From JBCBKZ01 sp039026975 (GTDB lineage: Bacteria; Bacteroidota; Bacteroidia; J057): DNA of 17,171 nt. Where the stretch lies: positions 1 to 17,171 of the forward strand of contig JBCCLI010000102.1 in NCBI GenBank assembly GCA_039026975.1, given 5' to 3'. The position numbers were made by a program, and so were the translations under genes. Below the pieces are notes generated by a model. That model searched no databases and was not told the DNA's origin. It saw only the letters and a list, made by a program, of their open reading frames with translations. Below are positions 8,228-16,154 of this stretch, one piece after another. Each line of letters opens with the position of its first letter. Within the stretch, counting starts at the first letter, position 1.

Positions 8228-8268
8228 AAGCCTTTTGGAAAGATTCTTCCAAAAGGCTTTGTATTTTC
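8228..8268 (+). terminator. Strong intrinsic terminator upstream of valS
   Basis: AAGCCTTTTGGAA at 8228-8240 pairs perfectly over 13 bp with TTCCAAAAGGCTT at 8247-8259 around a six-base loop (AGATTC). TTGTATTTTC follows. The T-rich tail is on the right side only, so it terminates + strand transcription from the small membrane protein gene and insulates valS. Confidence 0.88.
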
Positions 8269-8293
8269 TCCTTCCGCAATCATAATTTTCCTG

Positions 8294-8301
8294 TAAATTT
8301 G
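8294..8301 (+). promoter_or_regulatory. TAnnTTTG -7 promoter element of valS
   Basis: TAAATTTG at 8294-8301 is an exact match to the Bacteroidota -7 consensus TAnnTTTG. It is placed 55 bp before the valS ATG and 34 bp after the terminator hairpin. No TTG or TTTG -33 element is visible at the expected distance (the sequence there is TCTCCTTCC), so the upstream half is weak. The leader between this box and the ATG shows no recognisable T-box; none is expected in this phylum. Confidence 0.55.
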
Positions 8302-8356
8302 CAGCCTCTTCGTTCTATAGGAAATACCTATAGAAAATAATCTGTTTAACTGCAGC

Positions 8357-10984
8357 ATGGAATTAAGTAAAACGTATGACCCGGCCTCTATAGAGGACAA
8401 ATGGTATGCTTCATGGATGAAAGCAAGGATCTTTCACGCAGAACCTGATAACCGTCCTTCCTACACCGTAGCCATCCCACCGCCTAATGTAACGGGCATT
8501 CTACACATGGGACATGTCTTAAATAATACCATCCAGGACATACTGGTCAGGAAAAAAAGAATGCAGGGATTTAACACTTGTTGGGTTCCTGGTACTGACC
8601 ATGCCTCCATAGCTACAGAGGCTAAGGTGGTGGCCCTGCTAGCTAAACAAGGCATTAAGAAATCAGATTTAAGCAGAGATGAATTTCTGGAACATGCCTT
8701 TGCATGGAAAGAAAAGTACGGAGGTATTATTCTCCAGCAGTTACGCAAGCTAGGCGCTAGCTGCGACTGGGACAGGACAGCCTTCACCATGGAGGAAAGG
8801 TACTCGGAGGGAGTTATTAATGTTTTTTGTGAACTATATGATAAGGGCTTGATTTATCGGGGTAAGCGCATGGTTAACTGGGATCCTGCAGCCCAAACAG
8901 CCATCTCTGATGAAGAGGTAAACCATAAGGATACTAATGGTTTTCTCTATCACTTAAGGTATAATATCTCGGGTACGGAAGATGAGTACGTTACCATAGC
9001 CACTACCCGTCCTGAAACCATTCTGGGAGATACAGCCATAGCCATTAATCCTGAGGATGAACGCTATATCCACCTTCACGGAAAAACGGCCATAGTTCCC
9101 CTCGTAAATAGGGAAATTCCCATTATCCTAGATAGCTATGTGGATAAGGAGTTTGGGACAGGCTGCCTGAAAGTTACGCCCGCACATGATACCAATGACT
9201 ATGAAATAGGGCTTAGGCATAAGCTGGAATTTCTGGATATCCTAAATCCAGATGGGACCATTAGTGAGGCTGGCCAGCTATACGTAGGGGAAGACCGCTT
9301 CAAGGTGCGTAAACAGATAGCCACAGAGCTGGAAGAGAAGGGGCATCTGGTGAAACAGGAACCCTACACGCATTCTGTTGGCTATTCTGAAAGAACTAAA
9401 GCAGCCATAGAACCAAAGCTATCCATGCAATGGTTCCTGGACATGAAAGACATTTCTAAACCAGCCCTGGAGGCAGTTCTCTCTGAAGAGGTTAGGCTTA
9501 TTCCCAGCAAGTTCATCAATACCTACCGGTACTGGATGGAAAATGTTAGGGACTGGTGCTTGTCCAGGCAGTTATGGTGGGGACACCAGATTCCTGCCTA
9601 CTTTTTAAAAGGAACGGATGAAGTCTTTGTAGCGCCTACGGCGGAAAAAGCCCTGCAAAAAGCCAGGGAGAAATTTCCTGAAAGAGATATACAAGCAGAG
9701 GATCTCATCCAGGACCCAGATGTTCTGGATACCTGGGCCTCTAGCTGGCTATGGCCCATAGGGGTTTTTGACGGTGTTATGGATCCTGAGAATAAGGACT
9801 TCACATACTTCTATCCCACACAGGACTTAGTAACAGCTCCGGAAATTCTCTTTTTCTGGGTAGCTAGAATGATCATTGCGGGCTATCAGTTTACGGGTGA
9901 AAAGCCTTTCACTAACGTATACCTGACGGGCATCGTACGGGATCACCTTAGGCGGAAGATGAGTAAATCCTTGGGGAATAGCCCAGATCCACTTGAAATG
10001 ATAGAAGAGTATGGAGCGGATGCCCTAAGGGTAGGCATGATGTTTTCCTCCCCAGCAGGAAATGATCTGCTATATAAGGAAGAACTCATTAAGCAGGGAA
10101 GGAACTTTGCCAATAAAATCTGGAACGCCTTCCGCCTGATCAAGGGCTTAGAAGCCGCAGATACTCCCGCCATAGAAAGGGAGTTAGCCGCTATCCGTTG
10201 GATGGAAAACAGGGTACAAGAAGCCCTTCAAGATATCAATGCTCAGTTTGAAGAGTTTCGTATCTCAGATGCGCTGATGAGTGTGTACCGGCTTATTTGG
10301 GAGGATTTTTGTTCCTGGTACCTGGAAATGATTAAGCCTGATCAAGGAGAACAGATAAGTAGACCCGCTTATGATGCTAGCATCAAGCTATTTGAGCGTT
10401 TGATGAAAATCCTACATCCTTTCATGCCTTTTATTACAGAAGAACTTTGGCATGGAATCTCGGAAAGAAGTAAGGGAGATTTTATTTCTATTGCCTCCTG
10501 GCCTTCTGTAGGGACCTATGACCAGCAATGCCTGGAAGATATAGCCCTGGTAAAAGAACTGATCACGGCTATTAGGGGATATAGAAGCCAGTATCAGCTT
10601 TCTAATAGGGAAGCCCTCCCCTTGCACATAGGGACGGCAGATCATCCGTTTCAGCCCTATTATCCCATCATCAGAAAATTAGCAAACATTACTTCCATAG
10701 CAGAAACTGCTGCTAAGCCTGAAGGGACTAATAGTTTCAATGTCAGGGTATTTGAATTTTTTATTCCTGCTGCTGAGATAGATGTAGAGGCTGAAATAGA
10801 AAAAATTCAAAAGCAGATAGATAGAAAAGAACGCTTATTATCAGGGGTTAAAAAGAAGCTCGGGAATGATAAATTCATGAATAATGCGCCTGCAAATGTG
10901 ATAGCTAATGAACAAAAAAAGTTATCCGATGCAGAATCTGAAATCGGTATTTTGAAAACAAGGTTGGCACAATTAGACAATTAA
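8357..10984 (+). CDS. valS: Valyl-tRNA synthetase
   Basis: Class I aminoacyl-tRNA synthetase that charges tRNA-Val and edits mis-activated threonine; cytosolic and essential. The 875-residue product appears full length for the Bacteroidota form. The class I HIGH-type signature is HMGH at residues 50-53, within PPPNVTGILHMGHVLNN, and KMSKS is at 534-538. GTDHASIATE (79-88) is the conserved synthetic-site block. The CP1 editing domain shows ATTRPETILGD (215-225) and GTGCLKVTPAHDTNDYE (267-283). The anticodon-binding domain includes HPFMPFITEELW. A C-terminal coiled coil (from about 800: EAEIEKIQKQIDRKE, ending KTRLAQLDN) contacts tRNA in ValS. The first ATG of the frame fits the family's N-terminus (MELSKTYDPASIEDKWY). 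It probably has its own promoter and is transcriptionally separate from the gene before it. Confidence 0.98.
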   Translation: MELSKTYDPASIEDKWYASWMKARIFHAEPDNRPSYTVAIPPPNVTGILHMGHVLNNTIQDILVRKKRMQGFNTCWVPGTDHASIATEAKVVALLAKQGIKKSDLSRDEFLEHAFAWKEKYGGIILQQLRKLGASCDWDRTAFTMEERYSEGVINVFCELYDKGLIYRGKRMVNWDPAAQTAISDEEVNHKDTNGFLYHLRYNISGTEDEYVTIATTRPETILGDTAIAINPEDERYIHLHGKTAIVPLVNREIPIILDSYVDKEFGTGCLKVTPAHDTNDYEIGLRHKLEFLDILNPDGTISEAGQLYVGEDRFKVRKQIATELEEKGHLVKQEPYTHSVGYSERTKAAIEPKLSMQWFLDMKDISKPALEAVLSEEVRLIPSKFINTYRYWMENVRDWCLSRQLWWGHQIPAYFLKGTDEVFVAPTAEKALQKAREKFPERDIQAEDLIQDPDVLDTWASSWLWPIGVFDGVMDPENKDFTYFYPTQDLVTAPEILFFWVARMIIAGYQFTGEKPFTNVYLTGIVRDHLRRKMSKSLGNSPDPLEMIEEYGADALRVGMMFSSPAGNDLLYKEELIKQGRNFANKIWNAFRLIKGLEAADTPAIERELAAIRWMENRVQEALQDINAQFEEFRISDALMSVYRLIWEDFCSWYLEMIKPDQGEQISRPAYDASIKLFERLMKILHPFMPFITEELWHGISERSKGDFISIASWPSVGTYDQQCLEDIALVKELITAIRGYRSQYQLSNREALPLHIGTADHPFQPYYPIIRKLANITSIAETAAKPEGTNSFNVRVFEFFIPAAEIDVEAEIEKIQKQIDRKERLLSGVKKKLGNDKFMNNAPANVIANEQKKLSDAESEIGILKTRLAQLDN

Positions 10985-11125
10985 TTCTTTCATATTACGT
11001 CTATGTGGGAAAAGAAATCCTGCTGCGTTTTACAACATAGAGTCCTAAAGTTTTAGATTTTTTAGTAGTTTATATAGGCGATAAGAAGTAATTTTAATAT
11101 TCAGAGAAATAGAAATACGATTGTA

Positions 11126-11353
11126 ATGATAGGAATACAAGTATTTTTTACCCCTACCCTGCTATTTTCCCTTCCAGGAGGTCCAGAAGTATTTATCATT
11201 CTTCTGGTGGTATTGTTATTATTTGGAGCTAAGAAAATTCCCGAATTAGCCAGAGGCCTGGGAAAAGGAATCAGAGAGTTCAAGGATGCTTCTAAAGAAA
11301 TCAAAAGTGAAATAGAAAGAGAAGCAAACGAGATCAAGAAAATTGATGAATAA
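11126..11353 (+). CDS. tatA: Sec-independent protein translocase TatA
   Basis: TatA forms the protein-conducting element of the twin-arginine pathway, which exports folded proteins across the inner membrane. The 75-residue product has a short N-terminal extension, the family's GPEVFIILLVVLLLFGAKKIPELARGLGK region (key parts: FGAKKIPELA at about 34-43), one membrane span, the FG hinge, and an amphipathic helix. A charged tail (EIKSEIEREANEIKKIDE) follows. The single-span form with KKIPELARGLGKGI is the TatA/E type rather than a long TatB. No tatC is nearby. Its last 8 bases overlap the start of gatA, so the two are almost certainly cotranscribed. The upstream 141 bp holds only an imperfect -7 box (TAGATTTT, 11054-11061). 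Confidence 0.95.
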   Translation: MIGIQVFFTPTLLFSLPGGPEVFIILLVVLLLFGAKKIPELARGLGKGIREFKDASKEIKSEIEREANEIKKIDE

Positions 11354-12797
11354 AGTAGGTGGTGCTGATTTAATAAAAAGGTATCAAACCTTAGCAGACA
11401 TTCAAACAGCTATTTCTGAGAAAAAGGAAAGTTGCCATACGCTTGTCTCATACTACCTTCAGCGCATCCATCAGCACGAAGAACTAAACGCTTTTTTGGA
11501 GAGTTTTGACGAAGAAGCGCTCCGAAAAGCCGACCAAATAGATCAGAAAATCCAACAAAAAAAGGCCGGCAAACTTGCTGGCCTTGTCCTTGGTATCAAG
11601 GATATACTCTGTTACCGAGGCCATAGCCTAACGGCTTCCTCTCACATCCTGGAGACATTCACTTCCCTCATCACTGCCACAGTTATCTCTAAGCTAGAAG
11701 CGGAAGATGCTATTATTATCGGCAGACAAAACTGTGATGAGTTCGCCATGGGTTCTTCTAATGAAAATTCAGCCTTTGGAGCAGTGAAAAATCCAGTGGA
11801 TACCACTAAAGTTACTGGGGGCTCTTCAGGAGGATCAGCTGCAGCTGTAGCAGCAGACCTATGCCATGCCTCCCTGGGATCAGATACAGGCGGATCAGTC
11901 AGACAACCTGCGGGGTTCTGTGGAGTATATGGGATTAAACCTACTTATGGACGGGTTTCCCGCTATGGTCTCATAGCCTATGCTTCTTCCTTTGATCAGA
12001 TAGGCCCCCTCACCCACTCCCTGGAAGATTCTGCCAGAATCATGGAAGTGATGGCCGGCCATGACCCACAGGATAATATTTCTTCTTCTCAGCCCACAGA
12101 TACCTATAGTTCCTTTCAGGAAATAGGTCATACATCCTACTGCTTCGGCCTGATCAAAGAGATCATGGAAAGCCCGGGTCTGGATGAAGAAATACGGCAG
12201 CTCATCATGAGAAAAGTAGACAGCCTACAACAGGCAGGACATACCATCAAATGGGTAGATTTTCCACTGATGGAGTATGTCGTACCCTGCTATTATATTC
12301 TCACTACTGCAGAAGCATCTTCCAACTTATCTCGTTACGATGGAATCAGGTACGGGCATAGAGCAGATAAACCCGCTGACTTACTAGATCTGTACAAGCA
12401 GAGCAGGACGGAAGGTTTCGGGGATGAGGTAAAAAGAAGGATTATGCTGGGGACTTTTGTATTGTCAGCAGGCTATTATGATGCTTACTACACTAAAGCC
12501 ATGAAGGTAAGAAGGCTGATTAAAGATCAGACCTTGGCCATCTTGGGAGAAGTGGATGGACTGCTGACCCCTACAGCTCCTACAACTGCTTTTTCTCTAG
12601 GAGAAAAGACCACTGATCCCATAGAGATGTACCTAACTGATATTTTCACGGTACATGCTAATCTTGCTGGCTTGCCGGCTATCTCTATTCCTGCTGCCAC
12701 CCACTCTAATGGCCTTCCTATGGGCCTCCAGATCATGGGTAGCGCTTTTGAAGAAAAGGCGCTTTACCATATGGCACATTTACTGGATACCGCCTGA
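11346..12797 (+). CDS. gatA: Asp-tRNA(Asn)/Glu-tRNA(Gln) amidotransferase subunit A
   Basis: GatA is the amidase subunit of GatCAB, which hydrolyses glutamine and supplies ammonia to convert Glu-tRNA(Gln) or Asp-tRNA(Asn) to the correct aminoacyl-tRNA. From the ATG at 11346 the protein has 483 residues, the usual length. The amidase-signature triad is intact: Lys85 in GIKD, the cis-Ser in TGGSSGGSAAA (Ser160), and the nucleophile Ser184 in DTGGSVRQPA. The spacings equal those I recall for Staphylococcus aureus GatA (Lys79, Ser154, Ser178). A TTG one codon earlier (11343) is in frame but the ATG is the better start. It overlaps tatA by 8 bp, suggesting translational coupling. The gatB and gatC genes are not in the window. 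Confidence 0.97.
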   Translation: MNKVGGADLIKRYQTLADIQTAISEKKESCHTLVSYYLQRIHQHEELNAFLESFDEEALRKADQIDQKIQQKKAGKLAGLVLGIKDILCYRGHSLTASSHILETFTSLITATVISKLEAEDAIIIGRQNCDEFAMGSSNENSAFGAVKNPVDTTKVTGGSSGGSAAAVAADLCHASLGSDTGGSVRQPAGFCGVYGIKPTYGRVSRYGLIAYASSFDQIGPLTHSLEDSARIMEVMAGHDPQDNISSSQPTDTYSSFQEIGHTSYCFGLIKEIMESPGLDEEIRQLIMRKVDSLQQAGHTIKWVDFPLMEYVVPCYYILTTAEASSNLSRYDGIRYGHRADKPADLLDLYKQSRTEGFGDEVKRRIMLGTFVLSAGYYDAYYTKAMKVRRLIKDQTLAILGEVDGLLTPTAPTTAFSLGEKTTDPIEMYLTDIFTVHANLAGLPAISIPAATHSNGLPMGLQIMGSAFEEKALYHMAHLLDTA

Positions 12798-12832
12798 TAC
12801 AACCTTTCGGTCAATTTCTCTTACATTGCAGT

Positions 12833-14428
12833 ATGTCTAGGTATTTATTTCTGACCCTGTTTGTATCTATCCCCCTTTTCCTAAAAAGCCAGGCCCCCTC
12901 TGAAGCTACCTCTTCCCGAATTGAGATCTTGTATGCAGAAAAACTCAGCTTCATCCAGAAGGAGGAAGAAGCCATACAGAAGTTGATAGGAGAGGTAAAA
13001 ATCAAGCAAGATTCCACCTTCTTCTACTGCGATAGCGCTTACAGTTACCAGGACACCAGCATCCTGGAAGCCTTCGGAAATGTGAAAATAGTCATGCAAG
13101 ACGGCGTTACCCTGACTGGAGATAGGCTGTTTTACAATGGCTTCACCCGCATAGCGGAAGTTTTTGAAAATATAGTGCTGGATGATGGAGAGGTAAAATT
13201 ATTTACGGATAAACTCATCTACTACCGAGATGAGTCCTATGGGATATACACGGAGGGAGGGGTGCTGGAAAATGCAGATAATACCTTGACCAGTGAGACA
13301 GGCTATTATTACTCCCAACGTAAAATGGCTTACTTTAACCAACAGGTAAGCCTCGTCAACCCTGACTATACCCTTACCACTGATACCTTAGGGTATAATA
13401 CTGCCACTAAAGTAGCGGTCTTTCTCTCTCCTACTGAAATCAATAATGAAGACGGAAGCCTACTGACTAGCAATGGAAATTACGCAACTGAAGAAAAGAA
13501 CATAGAACTATTCTCCAGATCTACTGTCCTGGATTCAAGTTATACCCTAACAGCTGACACCCTGTATTATAATGATAGTACTAGCCTCGGCTATGCCTAT
13601 GGTTCTGTCCTAATAGAACAGCAAGATAGTAGCCTTCAAATTTGGGGAGACCAAGGCTTCTTTAACAGAAGTACAGATGAGACCATTATTACAGAAAAAG
13701 CTATAGCTATTCAGTTCATGGAGGAGGATACCTTATACATGACAGCTGATACCCTATATGCTAAGCAGGACAGTGTAGAAGGGAGGTTGGTAAGGGCCTA
13801 TTATAAGGTGGATGTGTACATGAATGATATGCAGGGAAAGGCAGATTCCCTGATTTACCTCTATAATGATTCACTCATCATTCTATATGATGATCCCATT
13901 ATCTGGTCAGATGTGAATCAGGTTACAGGAGATACCATTAAAATCCAGCTCAAAGAAAATAGGGCTGATTCTATGTGGGTAGGACCTCGTGGTTTCCTGG
14001 TTTCTCAGGAAGATACCCTCGGCTTTAACCAGATTAAAGGAAAAGAAATGCGGGCTAAGTTCCGAGAGAATAAGCTCGTTCGCCTACATGTCATTGGCAA
14101 TAGTGAGAGTATATACTTTGGAAAGGATGAACTGGATAACTATCAGGGGATGAATACGGCCCTTTCTCAAGAAATGATCATTTACCTGAAAGATAATGAG
14201 GTAAGTAAAATTTCCTTTCTGGCAAAGCCTGATGGGAAGTTCTTCCCTATTCATGAAATCCTGTTTGAAGAAAATAAGCTAGAGGGCATGCGCTGGCGTA
14301 TAGATGAGAAGACGGGTAAGCCTATACTTACTGACTATCATGAAGAACTGCTGGAAAGATTAATGAAACCTCCACCAGCTACCCTGCCGGAAACTACCCT
14401 GCCGAGTGGCATCCTGGAAGAAAGGTAA
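12833..14428 (+). CDS. OstA-like (LptA-type) protein, OstA_2 family
   Basis: The 531-residue protein starts with a signal peptide (MSRYLFLTLFVSIPLFLKSQ) and then has repeated short beta segments of the OstA/LptA type: LIGEVKIKQDSTFFYCDSA (51-69), FGNVKIVMQDG, LTGDRLFYN. Several later copies of a T-D-T-L-x-Y pattern occur (TLTTDTLGYN, TLTADTLYYN, MTADTLYAK). This matches the beta-jellyroll stack of LptA, which carries lipopolysaccharide across the periplasm to the LptD/E translocon. It is far longer than E. coli LptA, as is typical of OstA-like proteins in Bacteroidota. The C-terminus has an 11-base direct repeat (CTACCCTGCCG) giving a Pro-rich TLPETTLP tail. It lies 35 bp after gatA, so it is probably in the tatA-gatA transcript, and it ends 8 bp from the convergent EamA gene. 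A role in lipopolysaccharide transport is inferred from family, not proven. Confidence 0.88.
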   Translation: MSRYLFLTLFVSIPLFLKSQAPSEATSSRIEILYAEKLSFIQKEEEAIQKLIGEVKIKQDSTFFYCDSAYSYQDTSILEAFGNVKIVMQDGVTLTGDRLFYNGFTRIAEVFENIVLDDGEVKLFTDKLIYYRDESYGIYTEGGVLENADNTLTSETGYYYSQRKMAYFNQQVSLVNPDYTLTTDTLGYNTATKVAVFLSPTEINNEDGSLLTSNGNYATEEKNIELFSRSTVLDSSYTLTADTLYYNDSTSLGYAYGSVLIEQQDSSLQIWGDQGFFNRSTDETIITEKAIAIQFMEEDTLYMTADTLYAKQDSVEGRLVRAYYKVDVYMNDMQGKADSLIYLYNDSLIILYDDPIIWSDVNQVTGDTIKIQLKENRADSMWVGPRGFLVSQEDTLGFNQIKGKEMRAKFRENKLVRLHVIGNSESIYFGKDELDNYQGMNTALSQEMIIYLKDNEVSKISFLAKPDGKFFPIHEILFEENKLEGMRWRIDEKTGKPILTDYHEELLERLMKPPPATLPETTLPSGILEER

Positions 14429-14436
14429 GAGTTCCC

Positions 14437-15339
14437 TTATGTCTTCCCCTTCATGAGCGTAATCAGTAAAATCCCCCCAATTACGATCAAAGTGCCCACA
14501 ACCTGCCAAAAAGTGTAGCGCTCTCCTAACAATAAATAAGCTAATAACATGGTAGAAACGGGGCCTATGCTGGAAACTATAGACACATTTCCAGCCCCTA
14601 TCCTGGCTATGGCCTCAGAGATCAGAAAGGAGGGGATGACCGTAGCAAAAATGGCAATCATCAGCACATAAATATATACAGCCAGGGGAAACTGGAATAT
14701 CTCCCAGGAACCATTCACAGCGGTATAGTGAAAAACCACTGTGCTACAGGCTATGGTCATGGCTAGGGCGGTGAACTTGACAGAGCCTATTCTCCGCATA
14801 TAATACTCACTCCCTACCAAATAGACGGCATACGTAATGGCTGCACCTACTACCCATAAGGCTCCAATGATCAATAAGGTATCCCAGCTAATGGATAACT
14901 TTTCATAGAAAATGATTAAGATCCCTGTGTAGGTAATGGCCAAGGCTACTAGCTGTATAGAGGTAATCCTTTTCCTGAGAAAAAGGGCAGAAAGTAACAT
15001 GACAAAGGTAGGATAGATAAACAGCAGCACTCGCTCCAGGCTGGCCGTGAGGTATTGCAGACCGATAAAGTCCATCAGGCTAGCCAAATAATATCCCATA
15101 ATGGCAAAAGCGCCCAAAGCCACCCAATCTTTCCACTTAAAACGCTTCCTCTCCTCAGCATAGGACTGATAAAAGAGTGTACCCACAAAAAAGGGAAGTG
15201 CAAATAACATCCGTAAGGTGAGGAGGGACACTGGGTCTACCTCATACTGATAGGCGAGTTTGATAAATACGGCTTTAGAAGAGAAAAAGAAAGCACCTAC
15301 AAGCGCTAACCCGAATCCTACCAACTGTTTCTGTCTCAA
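14437..15339 (-). CDS. EamA/DMT-family membrane transporter
   Basis: The 300-residue protein has about ten hydrophobic spans arranged as two EamA-type halves (about residues 6-138 and 150-292). The first opens with GLALVGAFFFSSKAVFIKLAY and contains LTLRMLFALPFF; the second holds EAIARIGAGNVSIVSSIGPVSTMLLAYLLLGE. This pattern (export-type drug/metabolite transporter) is characteristic, but the family does not predict the substrate; amino acids and other metabolites are common. The start ATG is at 15337-15339. The gene begins 14 bp after the D-Ala-D-Ala dipeptidase gene on the same strand, so the two are likely coexpressed. Transport of a product or substrate of the dipeptidase is a reasonable guess only. 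Confidence 0.93.
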   Translation of the reverse strand: MRQKQLVGFGLALVGAFFFSSKAVFIKLAYQYEVDPVSLLTLRMLFALPFFVGTLFYQSYAEERKRFKWKDWVALGAFAIMGYYLASLMDFIGLQYLTASLERVLLFIYPTFVMLLSALFLRKRITSIQLVALAITYTGILIIFYEKLSISWDTLLIIGALWVVGAAITYAVYLVGSEYYMRRIGSVKFTALAMTIACSTVVFHYTAVNGSWEIFQFPLAVYIYVLMIAIFATVIPSFLISEAIARIGAGNVSIVSSIGPVSTMLLAYLLLGERYTFWQVVGTLIVIGGILLITLMKGKT

Positions 15340-15353
15340 TAAAAGGGGATTAC

Positions 15354-16118
15354 CTATTCCACAATTTCGAAAGTCGACTTCACATATTCATTCGGAAAAG
15401 CATTGAAGTGCCACCATTCCGAGAGGATACCAGAAAACTCCGCCTCTAACATGGCAGCACGGAGAATTCTTCTGTTCCTTACTTGTTCATTTCGTAATAC
15501 CCCCTCCTGTACGAAAGCATTTTCATATCTAGGTTGTGCTTTCCTCCCAAAGTAGTCATATGGTGTACCCATATCTACTAAGCCTGTATCTACATGAATA
15601 AGGCTTAGGTCTACCGCCGCTCCGAAATTATGTATAGAGCCAGACTTTGGCGAAGCTACATATTGTTGCTGTTCTGTGCCTTTTACCAGTTCCCACATCT
15701 CTACTTGGACAGAGCGTGGCCGTACACAATCATATAAAACAAATCGTAAATCTGGATGTCCTCTTTTTAACACATCATGTGCCTTTTTCAGCTTAAAGGC
15801 AGCTTCTGGTTGTAAGTAGCACTGATCATATTCTCCATACAGTACCCTCCCCATAAAGTTATCTTCCGTGGCGTACTTCACGTCAATCACAAAGCTGCTA
15901 TCTATATCTAGCACATTAACCAGTCCTTGGTCAATAAGCCGTTTTTCCAGTTCTGACATTTCTCTCACTGGGGGTTCTTTGGGAAGGGTATCTTCTACTA
16001 AGATTTCGGGCAGTGTGTCTATCTCAGCCTGCTCTTTTGTATGCGCTTCTGGTGTGCGCTGACTGCAAGAGAAGAGAATGAGAAAAAAAAGGGAGTAGCG
16101 TGTAATATCCAGCTTCAT
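15354..16118 (-). CDS. D-alanyl-D-alanine dipeptidase lipoprotein (peptidase M15D, VanX/DdpX type)
   Basis: VanX-family zinc dipeptidases cleave D-Ala-D-Ala. The 254-residue product has a lipoprotein signal (MKLDITRYSLFFLILFSC, lipid Cys18), placing it in the periplasm, anchored to the inner or outer membrane. A Pro/Glu-rich linker follows (to about 55). The catalytic domain shows the substrate-binding Arg in YDCVRP (Arg133). The zinc ligands are His163 and Asp170 in SIHNFGAAVD and His237 in EWWHF; Glu234 is the general base. All key residues of VanX (Arg71, His116, Asp123, Glu181, His184) have counterparts, so it should be active. A periplasmic lipoprotein more likely serves peptidoglycan turnover or D-Ala nutrition (as DdpX) than vancomycin resistance; no vanH or vanA partner is present. 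It lies 36 bp after the TetR gene and 14 bp before the EamA gene, all on one strand. Confidence 0.92.
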   Translation of the reverse strand: MKLDITRYSLFFLILFSCSQRTPEAHTKEQAEIDTLPEILVEDTLPKEPPVREMSELEKRLIDQGLVNVLDIDSSFVIDVKYATEDNFMGRVLYGEYDQCYLQPEAAFKLKKAHDVLKRGHPDLRFVLYDCVRPRSVQVEMWELVKGTEQQQYVASPKSGSIHNFGAAVDLSLIHVDTGLVDMGTPYDYFGRKAQPRYENAFVQEGVLRNEQVRNRRILRAAMLEAEFSGILSEWWHFNAFPNEYVKSTFEIVE

Positions 16119-16154
16119 AAGCCTTCAATATACGCCAAAAAGACTGGATATTGC

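Noticed and set aside
8146..8400. Minus-strand 84-codon frame across the valS leader
   Set aside because: It runs through the terminator hairpin and valS promoter and into the valS start; a chance frame.
11041..11065. Possible terminator CTAAAGTTTTAG followed by a T-run after valS
   Set aside because: The five-pair stem leaves only a two-base loop, so it cannot fold as drawn.
14373..14408. Short direct repeat CTACCCTGCCG near the 3' end of the OstA-like gene
   Set aside because: Two copies only, inside the coding frame, encoding a Pro-rich tail; no sign of a mobile element or repeat array.
15354..16118. Vancomycin-resistance gene (vanX)
   Set aside because: The catalytic residues fit the family, but there is a lipoprotein signal, no vanH/vanA partners, and the host appears Gram-negative; a peptidoglycan or nutrient role is more likely.
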